DNA of 64,000 nucleotides from Rhizobium sp. WYJ-E13 (GTDB lineage Bacteria; Pseudomonadota; Alphaproteobacteria; Rhizobiales; Rhizobiaceae), in assembly GCF_018987265.1 (NCBI RefSeq), contig NZ_CP076854.1:1488001-1552000 (forward strand), read 5' to 3'. Below, piece after piece: positions 42,436 to 52,000 of the stretch. The number at the start of each line of letters is the position of its first letter. The stretch's first letter is position 1. The notes beneath the pieces are model-generated. The model was not told the DNA's origin and made no database searches. It saw nothing but the letters and a program-made list of their open reading frames with translations. The position numbers and the translations under genes are program-made.

Positions 42436-43265
42436 AAACGCGCCTCGCCTTCAGACGAGACGATGCCGACCTTTCAGTCTACGACTGCGGAACAGGCAAA
42501 GCCTTGCTCTTTCAACACGGCCTCGGCGGCAATGAGGCACAGGTCGCACAGGTTATCCCCGAGGCGCTCGACTGGCGGCGGATCACGACCGAGTGCCGCG
42601 GGCATGGCAGCTCGACGCTCGGCACGAGACGCCCCTTCTCGATTGCGATGTTTGCTGCCGACGTCATCGCCGCAGCAGACGAAAAGGGAGTAGACCGCTT
42701 CATCGCCGGCGGTATCTCCATGGGCGCAGCCATCGCGCTTCATCTGGCAAAAACGCACCCCGAGCGCGTTGCCGGCCTCATCCTGGTCCGCCCGGCCTGG
42801 TCTTTTGCCCGCGCCCCAGCCAATCTCGCGCCGATCCGCGAGATCGCGGCATTGCTTCGATCTCATTCGCGTGCCGATGGCCAGACACTTTTTGCCAGAT
42901 CGGCGACGGCGGAACGTCTGCGGATGGACGCGCCAGACAATCTCGCTTCCCTGCTCGGCTATTTCGAACGCCCGGATGCGTTAGCCTTTGCCGACGTGCT
43001 TGACGACATCGCCTCGGATGGCACGGGCGTTTCGCAAGAGGACGCGGCAAAACTTGCTGTTCCCGCTCTCGTCCTCGGCAACCGGCAGGATGCCATTCAC
43101 CCTCTCACCGTCGCACAAGTGATGGCTGACACACTACCAAACGCGCATTTCCTCGAAGTGCCTGCGAAGGCAGCGGGTGCGCAAGCGCATTTCGCCGCTG
43201 TCCGAGCGGTCGTCCTGCAATTCCTCGACACAGAATTCAAACATCGGAGCATCGCTCAGCCATGA
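42432..43265 (+). CDS. Alpha/beta hydrolase (enol-lactonase-like)
   Basis: A 277-residue hydrolase of the 3-oxoadipate enol-lactonase/haloperoxidase group. Oxyanion segment LLFQHGLGGNEAQ, nucleophile Ser in FIAGGISMGAAIALHLA, acid Asp in VLGNRQDAIHPL. The terminal catalytic His would be in AGAQAHFAAVRA. Inside a sugar operon, with ATGA overlaps on both sides, a sugar lactone or acyl ester is the likely substrate. Confidence 0.85.
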   Translation: MKTRLAFRRDDADLSVYDCGTGKALLFQHGLGGNEAQVAQVIPEALDWRRITTECRGHGSSTLGTRRPFSIAMFAADVIAAADEKGVDRFIAGGISMGAAIALHLAKTHPERVAGLILVRPAWSFARAPANLAPIREIAALLRSHSRADGQTLFARSATAERLRMDAPDNLASLLGYFERPDALAFADVLDDIASDGTGVSQEDAAKLAVPALVLGNRQDAIHPLTVAQVMADTLPNAHFLEVPAKAAGAQAHFAAVRAVVLQFLDTEFKHRSIAQP

Positions 43266-43984
43266 CATCGAAAACTCTTCCGGGCGGCGTCATCGCCGCA
43301 TTACCCCGGCACAGACTGCTCGGCGAGTTTTCGCTCTGGTCCGCAGATCTTGCCAATATGGAGCGCGACCTTCACCGCATCGAGCCCTATGTCGATCTCC
43401 ACCATATCGACGTTGCCGATGCACGCTTCACGCCCGGCTTCCTGTTTTTTCCCGATTTCGTCGCCCGCATCGCCAAGCTGACGGCAAAACCAATTCATGT
43501 GCATCTGATGGTCGAGGCCGAGATCGTCGAGGCGCAGACACGCCAGTTCATCGAGGCGGGCGCCGATCTCATCAGCGTCCATGCCGAGAACGGCGAAGCC
43601 GGCCTGCGCGCCGTGGCACTCGCAAAGGAGCTCGGCGCCGAAGCCGGCGTCGTTCTGCGGCTGGAAACTCCGGTCGCCGAGGCAGAACCGTTCCTCGCAG
43701 ATGTCGCCTTCTTCACGCTGCTCGGGACCTCGATCGGCGTCAAGGGACAAAGCCTCTCGGATAAAGCTTGCGACCGGCTGCGCGAGGCGCGGTCGCTGAT
43801 GAAGCGTATCGGACGCGAACAGGAGATTGTTCTTGCAGCAGATGGCGGCATCCGCGAACAGACGGTCCCACTGTTGCGGGCAGCAGGCGCCGAGACGGTT
43901 GTGCTCGGATCGTTGGCGTTCGGTGACACGGATCTGCCGGGCCGTATCGCCTGGCTGCATGCTCTGGAGACTGAGCCCCGATGA
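43262..43984 (+). CDS. Ribulose-phosphate 3-epimerase-like protein
   Basis: A 240-residue TIM barrel of the Rpe family. Seen: FSLWSADLANMERDL (usual SxLSADF), LHHIDVADARFTPGF (usual HxDVMDG, with Asp kept and Met-Asp-Gly changed), IHVHLMVEAE (HLM motif), VLAADGGIREQT (DGG phosphate/Asp motif). The altered second motif suggests a specialised epimerase such as an allulose-6-phosphate type enzyme, not housekeeping Rpe. Coupled by ATGA to both neighbours, followed by a ROK kinase, a pairing like AlsE/AlsK of D-allose metabolism. Confidence 0.82.
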   Translation: MTSKTLPGGVIAALPRHRLLGEFSLWSADLANMERDLHRIEPYVDLHHIDVADARFTPGFLFFPDFVARIAKLTAKPIHVHLMVEAEIVEAQTRQFIEAGADLISVHAENGEAGLRAVALAKELGAEAGVVLRLETPVAEAEPFLADVAFFTLLGTSIGVKGQSLSDKACDRLREARSLMKRIGREQEIVLAADGGIREQTVPLLRAAGAETVVLGSLAFGDTDLPGRIAWLHALETEPR

Positions 43985-44925
43985 GCAGGATTGCGCTTGC
44001 ATTTGATCTGGGTGGAACGGAGTTGCGCGCAGCATTGGTTGGCGACGGCGGCAAATTGCTGGCCTTCGCGTCCGTGCCAACGCTCGCCAGGGATGGACCG
44101 AATGCGGTCATCGAGCAGATCGCGATGCTTGCGGAAAAAATCTGCTCGGACGTTCCCGACGCCAAGCCGCTCGGCATTGGCATCGGAGCGCCCGGCCCGC
44201 TCGATCCGGTCGCTGGCATTCTCACCGCACCACCGACCCTCTCGGGCTGGCGTGAAGTACCCCTGGCGCGCCTTCTTGAGGACCGCCTGAACCTGCCGGT
44301 GCGGCTGGAGAACGATGCGAACGCCGCCGCTCTCGGCGAATGGCGTTTCGGCGCCGGCCGCGGCGCGGCCTCGCTGGTATTCGTCACCGTGTCCACCGGC
44401 ATCGGCGGCGGGGTGATCTCCGATGGCCGAATCGTGCATGGGCGCCGTGGGCTCGCAGGCGAAATCGGCCATATGACCATTACGAGCGAGAGCGAACGAT
44501 GCCTTTGCGGGGCGGTGGGCTGCTTCGAGGCGGTGGCGTCAGGCACGGCACTCGGCCGGCGTGCGACGGCTCTTACAAGAACAGGCGACGGCTCGGCGCT
44601 GCGAATGCTGTCCCACGACGGCGAGGTGACCGGTCGACATGTTGTCGAGGCGGCGCGCGCCGGCGACGAAACGGCACTCGCGCTGATGGACCAGGAAGCC
44701 CGTTGGCTGGGCATCGGCTTTACCAATCTGCTCCATCTCTATTCGCCAGACATGATCGTCATGGGCGGTGGAATTTCCCACGGATACGATCTCCTTCGGC
44801 GAGCGATTGAGACTACCATTCACGAGCGAGTGATGCCCGCTTATCGCGACGTGCCCGTGGTGCCGGCGCAACTCGGGAGCCATGCTGGATTGATAGGCGC
44901 CGCAAGCCTGATTTTTTCAATTTAA
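43981..44925 (+). CDS. ROK-family sugar kinase
   Basis: A 314-residue kinase. ATP-phosphate motif AFDLGGTELRAALV, sugar-binding LENDANAAALGEW, STGIGGGVISDG, catalytic and zinc region LAGEIGHMTI followed by the zinc motif CLCGAVGCFEAVASG, and IVMGGGISHG. All kinase features are present and no helix-turn-helix, so this is an enzyme. Last gene of the operon, 4-base overlap with the epimerase-like gene. It probably phosphorylates a hexose (allokinase or glucokinase type). Confidence 0.9.
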   Translation: MSRIALAFDLGGTELRAALVGDGGKLLAFASVPTLARDGPNAVIEQIAMLAEKICSDVPDAKPLGIGIGAPGPLDPVAGILTAPPTLSGWREVPLARLLEDRLNLPVRLENDANAAALGEWRFGAGRGAASLVFVTVSTGIGGGVISDGRIVHGRRGLAGEIGHMTITSESERCLCGAVGCFEAVASGTALGRRATALTRTGDGSALRMLSHDGEVTGRHVVEAARAGDETALALMDQEARWLGIGFTNLLHLYSPDMIVMGGGISHGYDLLRRAIETTIHERVMPAYRDVPVVPAQLGSHAGLIGAASLIFSI

Positions 44926-45394
44926 CATGCAATGAAACCGCAGTTTCCCATCATGAATTACACTCGCGATTGCTCATGCCCTTGCGCGTGAGCACAGCCG
45001 AACCTCGAAACGTTGGCCCGATCTGATCATTCAGAACTGCAGCGAGGCGCTCACGAAAAACAGATCCCACATGTTGGAATCGGCGGTGCTCTTGAAGATG
45101 TGGGAATATCCAAGGTCGGCGCTGACCGTCCCGCCCGAAAGCCGGCTTCCAATTGTCCAGGGCAATGTCACCGCTTTCAATGCCGAAACGCGCTTCCTCA
45201 AATACATGGCCGTAATCGATGCCGGACAGGGACGCAACTCGCCCAGCCTGTCGGCGAGCATCCTATTGCCTGCCCGTGGCTGCGTGCGCCAGACGATTTC
45301 GTTGCGCGTGAAGACACCGTTATTAAAGTTTGAGTTGACCGTTTCCGATGGCGAGGCGACATTCGCAACCTGTGGCAAGGCAGGAGGAAAAACG
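44926..45394. other. Interval with a possible outer-membrane protein remnant
   Basis: No intact gene. A minus-strand frame (45031-45462) ends SADLGYSHIF and, later, FFVSASLQF, as barrel proteins end; a second frame in the same DNA reads SLSGIDYGHVFEEARFG, also protein-like. This could be a frameshifted 3' fragment of an outer-membrane protein gene. I cannot name the family. Confidence 0.3.
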
Positions 45395-45700
45395 ATGGGC
45401 GAGTCGGACAGTTGGCGCCATATGGCAAGCGCACCAAAAGACGGCAGTCGAATCCTCGTCACGATACGCCCATCCGAACAGGGGCCGGCAGAAGTTGACC
45501 TCGCGTATTGGTCGAAAGGCGATCAATTTGCTGGAGAAGGCTGGCGCGCATCGGATTCCTCGCCCGGACAGGTCATCGAATATGCCGAGCCGGAATTGAA
45601 GTGTTGGATGCCCATGCCGTCGGCCAACCTCAATCGCACCTCAATGCCCTCACCCTGGGAAGGCGATGACGACCAGAACCTCGACGGGTCAGGGATTTAG
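45395..45700 (+). CDS. DUF551-like small protein
   Basis: A 101-residue protein beginning MGESDSWRHMASAPKDGSRI. The pattern W-x-x-M-x-(S/T)-A-P-K-D-G, a central Trp in LAYWSKGD, and the ending LKCWMPMPSA match the DUF551 type found in phages and proteobacteria. AGGAGG at 45382-45387 fixes the ATG at 45395. Function unknown; monocistronic. Confidence 0.7.
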   Translation: MGESDSWRHMASAPKDGSRILVTIRPSEQGPAEVDLAYWSKGDQFAGEGWRASDSSPGQVIEYAEPELKCWMPMPSANLNRTSMPSPWEGDDDQNLDGSGI

Positions 45701-45933
45701 AGATCGCCCCGCATGACAATGGTTCCTGCCTCCGCGAAGACCGCTGAAGGTGACGATGACGTTCGCCGTAGTCAGAAGTCGATCCAGAAATCTGCCCGTT
45801 TGGACCGAAGAGGCCAGTGATCGGTAGCGACATCAGCGTTCGTGTTCGCACGAGGCGCTGCAGGGCTCAAGGCTCCGTCCACCTTGCACGGCGCGGCTCC
45901 CAAGACGGCTGCGCAGTTTACAGACTTTGGATG

Positions 45934-46794
45934 CTATGCCCGCCCTGTTGGGCTGGTTCCAAAGCTCTCGCGAAACCGGCGCGAGAAGTGCGAGCGCGAC
46001 ACGTAGCCCGCAGCCTCGGCGGCGGCAATTGCCGTCGCGCCGGATGTGATTGCATGTTGCGCAGCCTTCAGACGCTCGCGCCGCAAGATTGCACGGAAGG
46101 AGGTGCCGTCTGCGGCCAATCGACGTCGCAGGGTGGACGCTCCAATTCCGAGTTTTCCTGCGACATCATGAACGTTCCAAGCCTGCGAAGGGGCCGTTGC
46201 GATCAGCCAGGCGATGTCGTCCGACAGGCTTTGTCTAAAGAGTGGTCGTGCCTCGGCAAGTGGCCGCAACAGCGCCAGAACCTCCGTCAGCCTGAGCCGT
46301 TTGATCGTTTCGCCGACGCTGACGTCAGCGATCGTGGATGCAGCGTGGCCAATCGTCTCGACGAGATCGATGCTCAGCGGCACGGCGTCGAGATCGACGG
46401 CACTATGGGCGCGCTCCGCAACGGACAGCGGTGGGATGCCCTCCGGCAGAAGCGGCACGTCGAGCCGCAACGCTGCGTAGACGCCCGTTTTATCGTCTGG
46501 AATGTTGACGACGTCCATCGGCACACCACCGGGCAACACGAAGAGCGAGCCGGCCGGGAAGGACCGGGTGCGATCGCCAAGCCACACGTCCTTTTGGCCA
46601 TAAAGCACGACGCAGATCATGGGACAATCAAGCCGAAGAGCCGCCACCCGTTCGCGGTCGAAGCAGCAATAGGCGAAAAGCTGCTCGCCATAAGGATGCA
46701 TTCCCACATCGAGCTTTCCCGCCACCATGGGGCGGAGCCGATCGAGCAGGCGGCGAGAAAGCTCGGAACGTCGGTCGCGTATCATCATGTTCAT
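45934..46794 (-). CDS. AraC-family transcriptional regulator
   Basis: A 286-residue regulator: N-terminal AraC_N-type sensor domain (CPMICVVLYGQKDVWLGDRT, FPAGSLFVLPGGVPMDV) and C-terminal double helix-turn-helix (VHDVAGKLGIGASTLRRRLA, then AAEAAGYVSRSHFSRRFRES). Divergent from the secreted MBL-fold hydrolase gene at 46930, its likely target. The first of three nearby ATGs is used. Confidence 0.9.
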   Translation of the reverse strand: MNMMIRDRRSELSRRLLDRLRPMVAGKLDVGMHPYGEQLFAYCCFDRERVAALRLDCPMICVVLYGQKDVWLGDRTRSFPAGSLFVLPGGVPMDVVNIPDDKTGVYAALRLDVPLLPEGIPPLSVAERAHSAVDLDAVPLSIDLVETIGHAASTIADVSVGETIKRLRLTEVLALLRPLAEARPLFRQSLSDDIAWLIATAPSQAWNVHDVAGKLGIGASTLRRRLAADGTSFRAILRRERLKAAQHAITSGATAIAAAEAAGYVSRSHFSRRFRESFGTSPTGRA

Positions 46795-46929
46795 GAGCGC
46801 AATGTATGAGAAGGCGCGGCAAGAAAAAATACCGCGGGTGAGCGTTTCGGGCTCAAGTGATCACAAATCCGGCGCATAGCGTGCGACGGAGGACGGCACA
46901 AGGAGGGTCTTCAAGACAAGGAGACCTTC

Positions 46930-47778
46930 ATGAAGACCTTCAAATTTGCGCTTGCGATCGGGGCAACGGTCGCATCGCTGTCTTTCGCCTCCACGCCGAC
47001 ACGCGCTGCTCCGGACCTGGAGCTCTGGCGTCTGGATTGCGGCGATGTCGTCGTCAAGGATTTGTCGATGTTTTCGGACACCTTCGCTTCTGCCGGCAAG
47101 AAAGGCGTGCTGACGGATAGCTGCTACGTGATCCGCCACGGCGGTGACTACCTGCTATGGGACACCGGGCTTCCTGCCGGCCTCATCGGCAAGGCACCGG
47201 ATCAGGATGCACAGATCGGCGTCTCGCTCAGAAGCGACATCCCGACCCAGTTGAAAGAGATCGGCATCAAACCGGAGCAAATCGCAACCGTCGGCATCAG
47301 CCACAACCATTTCGACCATCTCGGACAGGCCGCGACCTTTTCGAAAGCCACGCTGATGATCGGTGCTGCCGATTGGCAGACTTTTCACGACAATCCTCTG
47401 CCCTTCGCGGTCGTACCGGATCTCGTCAAACCCTGGCTCGATGGCAAGGCGAAACTCGACCTCGTGAGCGGCGACCGTGACGTCTTCGGCGACGGTTCCG
47501 TGATGATGCTGTCGATGCCCGGTCATACGAAAGGGGAAGCCGCCCTCCTGGTAAAGCTTGCAAAGATGGGGCCGGTCCTGCTTTCCGGCGATGTCGTGCA
47601 TTTCGAGGATAATCTCGTCACTCGCGGCGTGCCGGGTTTCAATGAAAACCGTGCCGACACGCTCGCATCGATGGAACGGCTCCAGGCGATTGCAGCCGGG
47701 CTGAACGCAACGCTCGTCATCCAGCACGATCCTACCCATATCTCCCGCCTGCCGGCCTTCCCCGAAAGCGCAAGATAA
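46930..47778 (+). CDS. Secreted metallo-beta-lactamase-fold hydrolase, AHL-lactonase-like
   Basis: A 282-residue protein with a signal peptide (about 1-26, ending TPTRAA). MBL metal motif SHNHFDHLG (HxHxDH), later ligands in MPGHTKGE, LLSGDVVHF and VIQHDPTH: the full two-metal set. LWDTGLPAG and the spacing resemble the N-acyl homoserine lactonase group (AiiA/AttM-like), but export to the periplasm is unusual for it, so another lactone or ester may be the substrate. AAGGAG precedes the ATG. Divergent from an AraC regulator. Confidence 0.82.
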   Translation: MKTFKFALAIGATVASLSFASTPTRAAPDLELWRLDCGDVVVKDLSMFSDTFASAGKKGVLTDSCYVIRHGGDYLLWDTGLPAGLIGKAPDQDAQIGVSLRSDIPTQLKEIGIKPEQIATVGISHNHFDHLGQAATFSKATLMIGAADWQTFHDNPLPFAVVPDLVKPWLDGKAKLDLVSGDRDVFGDGSVMMLSMPGHTKGEAALLVKLAKMGPVLLSGDVVHFEDNLVTRGVPGFNENRADTLASMERLQAIAAGLNATLVIQHDPTHISRLPAFPESAR

Positions 47779-47813
47779 GCGACACGGTTGCCATTGGCAC
47801 AAGGTCACAATTT

Positions 47814-47837
47814 CCACCGGGGTTAAGAAGCCGGTGG
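47814..47837. terminator. Hairpin between convergent genes
   Basis: CCACCGG and CCGGTGG (7 bases) around a 10-base loop, between the convergent hydrolase and dehydrogenase genes. No T-run, so terminator function is only suggested by position. Confidence 0.3.
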
Positions 47838-47916
47838 CAGCAACCCGGTTGAACTCGTCAAGATCGTTCCCCCGTGTCTCGTCCGTCGGCAGTGTCGCGC
47901 AATTGCTCCCACGATT

Positions 47917-48795
47917 TCACTGCAGTTCCGTGATCAGACTGTAGAGACGTGCGACCGAGGCATCATCGTCTCGCTCCATTCCCGCAGCGGCCGTCATCAG
48001 AAATAGCTGCAGGGCCTCTGCTGCCATTGGCGTCGGGAACCGCAATTCTCGGGCGATGTCGCCGACGATGCCGAGATCCTTGGTGAATATGCCGACGGCG
48101 CTGCGCGGCGCATAGTCCTCTTCAAGCACATGGGGGATGCGGTTTTCAAACATCCAGGAATTACCGGCCGACTTGGTGATGACCTCGTAGACTTTCGTCA
48201 GATCCAGACCAAGCCTCTTGGCAAAGGAGATGGCCTCACATGCCGCAGCAATATGCACGCCCGCCAGAAGCTGGTTGACGATCTTGAACGATGTTCCGAT
48301 GCCCGCCTCGTCACCGAGCGTGTAGACGGTTTCGGCGACCATATCGAGTGCCGGTTTTGCCGCTGCGAAAGCCTGCGGAGATCCGGACGCCATGACCGTC
48401 AGCCTGCCTTCCGCCGCCTTCGCGGCTCCCCCGCTGATCGGCGCGTCGAGATAGTGAAACCCTTTTTCCTCAACCCTTGCGGCGAAGTCTCGCGCATCCT
48501 TCGGCGCGAGCGTAGCACAGGCGACGATCACCGCGCCTTTGCTCAAATCCTTGACGATGCCATCAGGGCCAAAAATCACCTCTTCGGTCTGTTTCGCGTT
48601 GACGAGAACCAGGAAGACAACGTCTGCGTCCCGAACCACGCTCGCCAACGTGTCGCCGGTCCTTCCTCCTGCGGCCTCGAAGGCGGCCCGGACGTCTGCT
48701 CGAATATCGTAACCGCGTATGGAGGCTCCATGCGCCAGAGCCGATCTGGCCATGCCCATTCCCATCGAGCCAAGGCCCACAACAGCAATATCCAT
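47917..48795 (-). CDS. 3-hydroxyisobutyrate-dehydrogenase-family oxidoreductase, L-threonate dehydrogenase-like
   Basis: A 292-residue NAD-dependent dehydrogenase. N-terminal Rossmann motif VVGLGSMGMGMARSA, substrate motif DAPISGGAAKAAEGRLTVMA, catalytic Lys in GTSFKIVNQLLAGVH. The CATLAP segment and overall similarity suggest the L-threonate dehydrogenase (LtnD) group. The usual partners of that pathway (LtnE-type kinase, aldolase, isomerase) are not adjacent, so the substrate is uncertain; other beta-hydroxyacids are possible. Monocistronic here. Confidence 0.82.
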   Translation of the reverse strand: MDIAVVGLGSMGMGMARSALAHGASIRGYDIRADVRAAFEAAGGRTGDTLASVVRDADVVFLVLVNAKQTEEVIFGPDGIVKDLSKGAVIVACATLAPKDARDFAARVEEKGFHYLDAPISGGAAKAAEGRLTVMASGSPQAFAAAKPALDMVAETVYTLGDEAGIGTSFKIVNQLLAGVHIAAACEAISFAKRLGLDLTKVYEVITKSAGNSWMFENRIPHVLEEDYAPRSAVGIFTKDLGIVGDIARELRFPTPMAAEALQLFLMTAAAGMERDDDASVARLYSLITELQ

Positions 48796-49099
48796 TGAAT
48801 CATCCCTCCGTATTCTGACGTTCGAATTTCCCGCCGAATGCCTGAACCCGGTGGCTTGCAGTCAGAACTGGGAAACCCGAACCGCGATCACTGAAAACCA
48901 GCTGCATGCCGCTGCCGCAACGGCCACTTTGATGAGTGGTATCAGATCGATTGCCGAACGGTCGACGGAAAAAACCAGCGAATAGGAGGGGCATTTCCCC
49001 GCATCCGGGCTGCGCACGTCATTGTCGATATCATGCGAGGGCAGCGAGCATCGAACGGAGGCCGAGGCGCTCCATTGCGTGCCGCCGATGAGCATCCGA
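48796..49099. other. Intergenic region, no gene seen
   Basis: About 300 bases between the dehydrogenase start and the 3' end of the giant gene pair. It must contain the dehydrogenase promoter. No dyad or gene that I can support. Confidence 0.4.
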
Positions 49100-52000
49100 T
49101 CAGGTGCCTGTTTCGAACAGCGCGGCATAAACCAGCCGTTCTTCGATCACCCGGCGATTGAAGACTGCATTGCCGCGCCGTTCCGGAACGGTGCTGTCGG
49201 TGTAATAGCGTTCGAATTCACGCAGCATCAGCCGCGCCGGTTTGCCGCCGGTATTGGGCAGCGTCAGCGAAACCGACCATATTTCCGGATCGAGGAAGCC
49301 CGGGAGCATGATGGTAGGGTCAAGCACTGCAACTGTTGCTGCCGAAAGGTCCAGCGACGACGACAGCGAGATGGCGCTGCCTGCACGCGGCTCCACCGTC
49401 CGCGCGCCAGGTGCGGCAGCGGCCGGAAGGGCAAAGATGCCGCCCGGATTGATGCCTGGCGTCACCAACGGGTTGTCGCTCGCGTCGCCACCAACAATCG
49501 CGCTCGCCAGGACGCTTTGGTCGCGCCAGGCCAGATCGGAATCGATCTCGGGTTCACGGGTTTGAAGCACCAGTTCGACGCGGTTGCGTCCGGTCTCGTG
49601 GACGCCGCCGATGAACGATATATTTGTGTACTCCGAATCGACCGGAAACTTCATCGGTCCAAAATGAGGCACCCTGCCCGTGAGCTTGAGGCTGATCTGG
49701 TTGCCGGTCATTTGCAGGCTGGCCTTGCGTCTGGGCAGAACCTGGGCGAATTCGGTCATCACCACTTTTGAAATCTTGGCGGATGACAACGCGTTGGGTT
49801 GATAGCGCACCAGCGCAAGCCGCACAAAGGGCGTATAGGCAATGCCGGGATCGAGTTCGATATCGCAATACCACAGGTGCCGGTCTGCATCCCAGTGGAC
49901 CCGATGGCCGATCACTTCGACAAAGGTGCCGTCCGGATGTTCCTGAAGCTTGAGCTGCTCGGACGCCACCCGTGCTGCGAAATCGCTGGCACTTGTCTTG
50001 GTCTTCGGCAGATCGGTATCCCAGATCGGGTCCAGGCCCCATTGGGTCACGACCGGCTGCATCTTGGCCGGAATGTCTGTGAAGCGGGCATTCTCGCCAA
50101 AGATGACGACGCCGAGAAGTTCACCGTCTCCGGAGCTGAACCAGGGGCGGTCGAGCCAGACGCGTAGGCCGTTGCCGATGCGGGTAATCTGCTGAGCGCT
50201 ACCGGAACCTGTGCGGGTCCAGCGGAACGTCGGCACGACATAAAGCACACGCGGATCATCGGGTGGCGCACTGGCGAGTACGAGTGTCTGGCCGGTATCG
50301 CCTGCCGGATCGGTCAACACAGGAGCACCCGCATCGTCGTCAGCGGCAAGCTTGACGGGTGCGCCGGTGGCGATCGGGCCAAGGCGGCTGACAAGATCGC
50401 GCACGGCATAGAGCGACGGCGGCAGATATTCGCGGAAGCGCGTCGTGGCGCGCAGGCGATAATGGATCAACCGGAATTTCGTGTCGCCGAACTCATGGCG
50501 GTTCGCCGGGGCTCGCGGCCGAGCCGGATCATGGATCTGGCTATTGACGGCATCATCGAGATTGAATTCATTGTCGTGGTTCTCAGCAAGCTGGATCTCG
50601 CCGAGCTGGCCCTTGCCGACAATCCGCTCCGGTGCGGGCTTGCTGAGGTCATCGACCCATTCGTGCCAATCCGCCTCGATCTCGAACTTGCCGGTCGAAG
50701 GCCCGTGCAGGCGAACGATACGGGAATGCAGATCGGTGAATTTCGAGCCCGGTTCTCGAAAGTTGGAGAACGCAATGAGTTCGGGCAGGCAGACCGGCTG
50801 CTGCGTGGCATGCACCATCACCAGATTGCGGAACGGCGTCAGGAGCCAATTGGCACCCATGACGGCCATGCCGGAAACGAATTTGCGCTCCGCCGTGCTC
50901 AGCGTCCAACGGGGCACACCGAACGTTTCGATCAAATGGGGATCCGCAAAACTCGAATAGACGAGCCGCACGATCCGTCCCTTGGCAACAAAAAACGTCA
51001 GCGTTCTCTCGTTCTCGTCCCATTTCGGCGCGCCGTCGTCAAGGAATGCTTCCTTGCAGGGCAATTCCGTCAGATCCGCCTTTCTCTCCGCAACAATCAG
51101 GCGGAAACCGCGGCTGTGCGGCCAATCCTCCTGGTTCGCCACCATGAGCACCAGTTCCTGATTGGGAGCGCGGCGCACGACGCAGCTTGGCCCGAGGATC
51201 ATTTCGGTGGCGACGCCAGGCAGCGCGTGTCCGGCCGCGGCCCGCAGCGCGATACCGGCCGCCGCCGCGTCCGGCAGATAAGGGGTTTCAACCGTTGCTT
51301 CACGATGAATGACATATTGGCCGGCGGAAAGGCGGTCGCCTTCGGGATTGTCCGGCCCGGGCAGTGCCGGCGGCACGGCGTTGGTCTTGGCAATTTCGGT
51401 AAGTGAGGTCGGTGTGATCAGTTCGACCTGTGCGCCGGCTTCGGCATCGTAAAGCGTACCTGCTTCGCGAGCCGCGATTTCGTAGCCTTTCTTGATGGTG
51501 AGGGGGTCGGCAAAGAAGGGGTCGAAAAGACCGTGCTGCTCGCATTGCTGCTGCGAGGATTTCGGCGGCACCAAGTGACGCTCGTTGCGTGCTCTATATT
51601 CGAAGTCCTGCGATTCCGGCTTGGCGATGGCCGCGGAAAAATCCGCCGTGCCGAGATAGGCAGCCGTATCGCTGTCGAAGTTGCTGCGGATCACCATGCG
51701 TTCGAGAGATTCACCTTCGCTCACCCGGTGACGCTGCACCAGCGCCGGCGGATCGATGGGCTCGAAGCGCCAGTAACCGACGGCATCGGTTGCCTGTTCG
51801 AGTTCACCAAGGGTCGGATCGTCCTTGTCGAGGCTGTTACCGGCGCTGTCGACGAGACGAGCCCGGAAACGATAGAGCTGGCCGAACCGCAGCTTCGGCA
51901 ATGAGCCCCTGGCGGCCTTGAACTGGGCGGCGATCCCATTGCCGTCGGCTGCCTCGTCGGTGATCACGGCGTGCTGCTCACTTTGCAGCTGCGTATCCTT

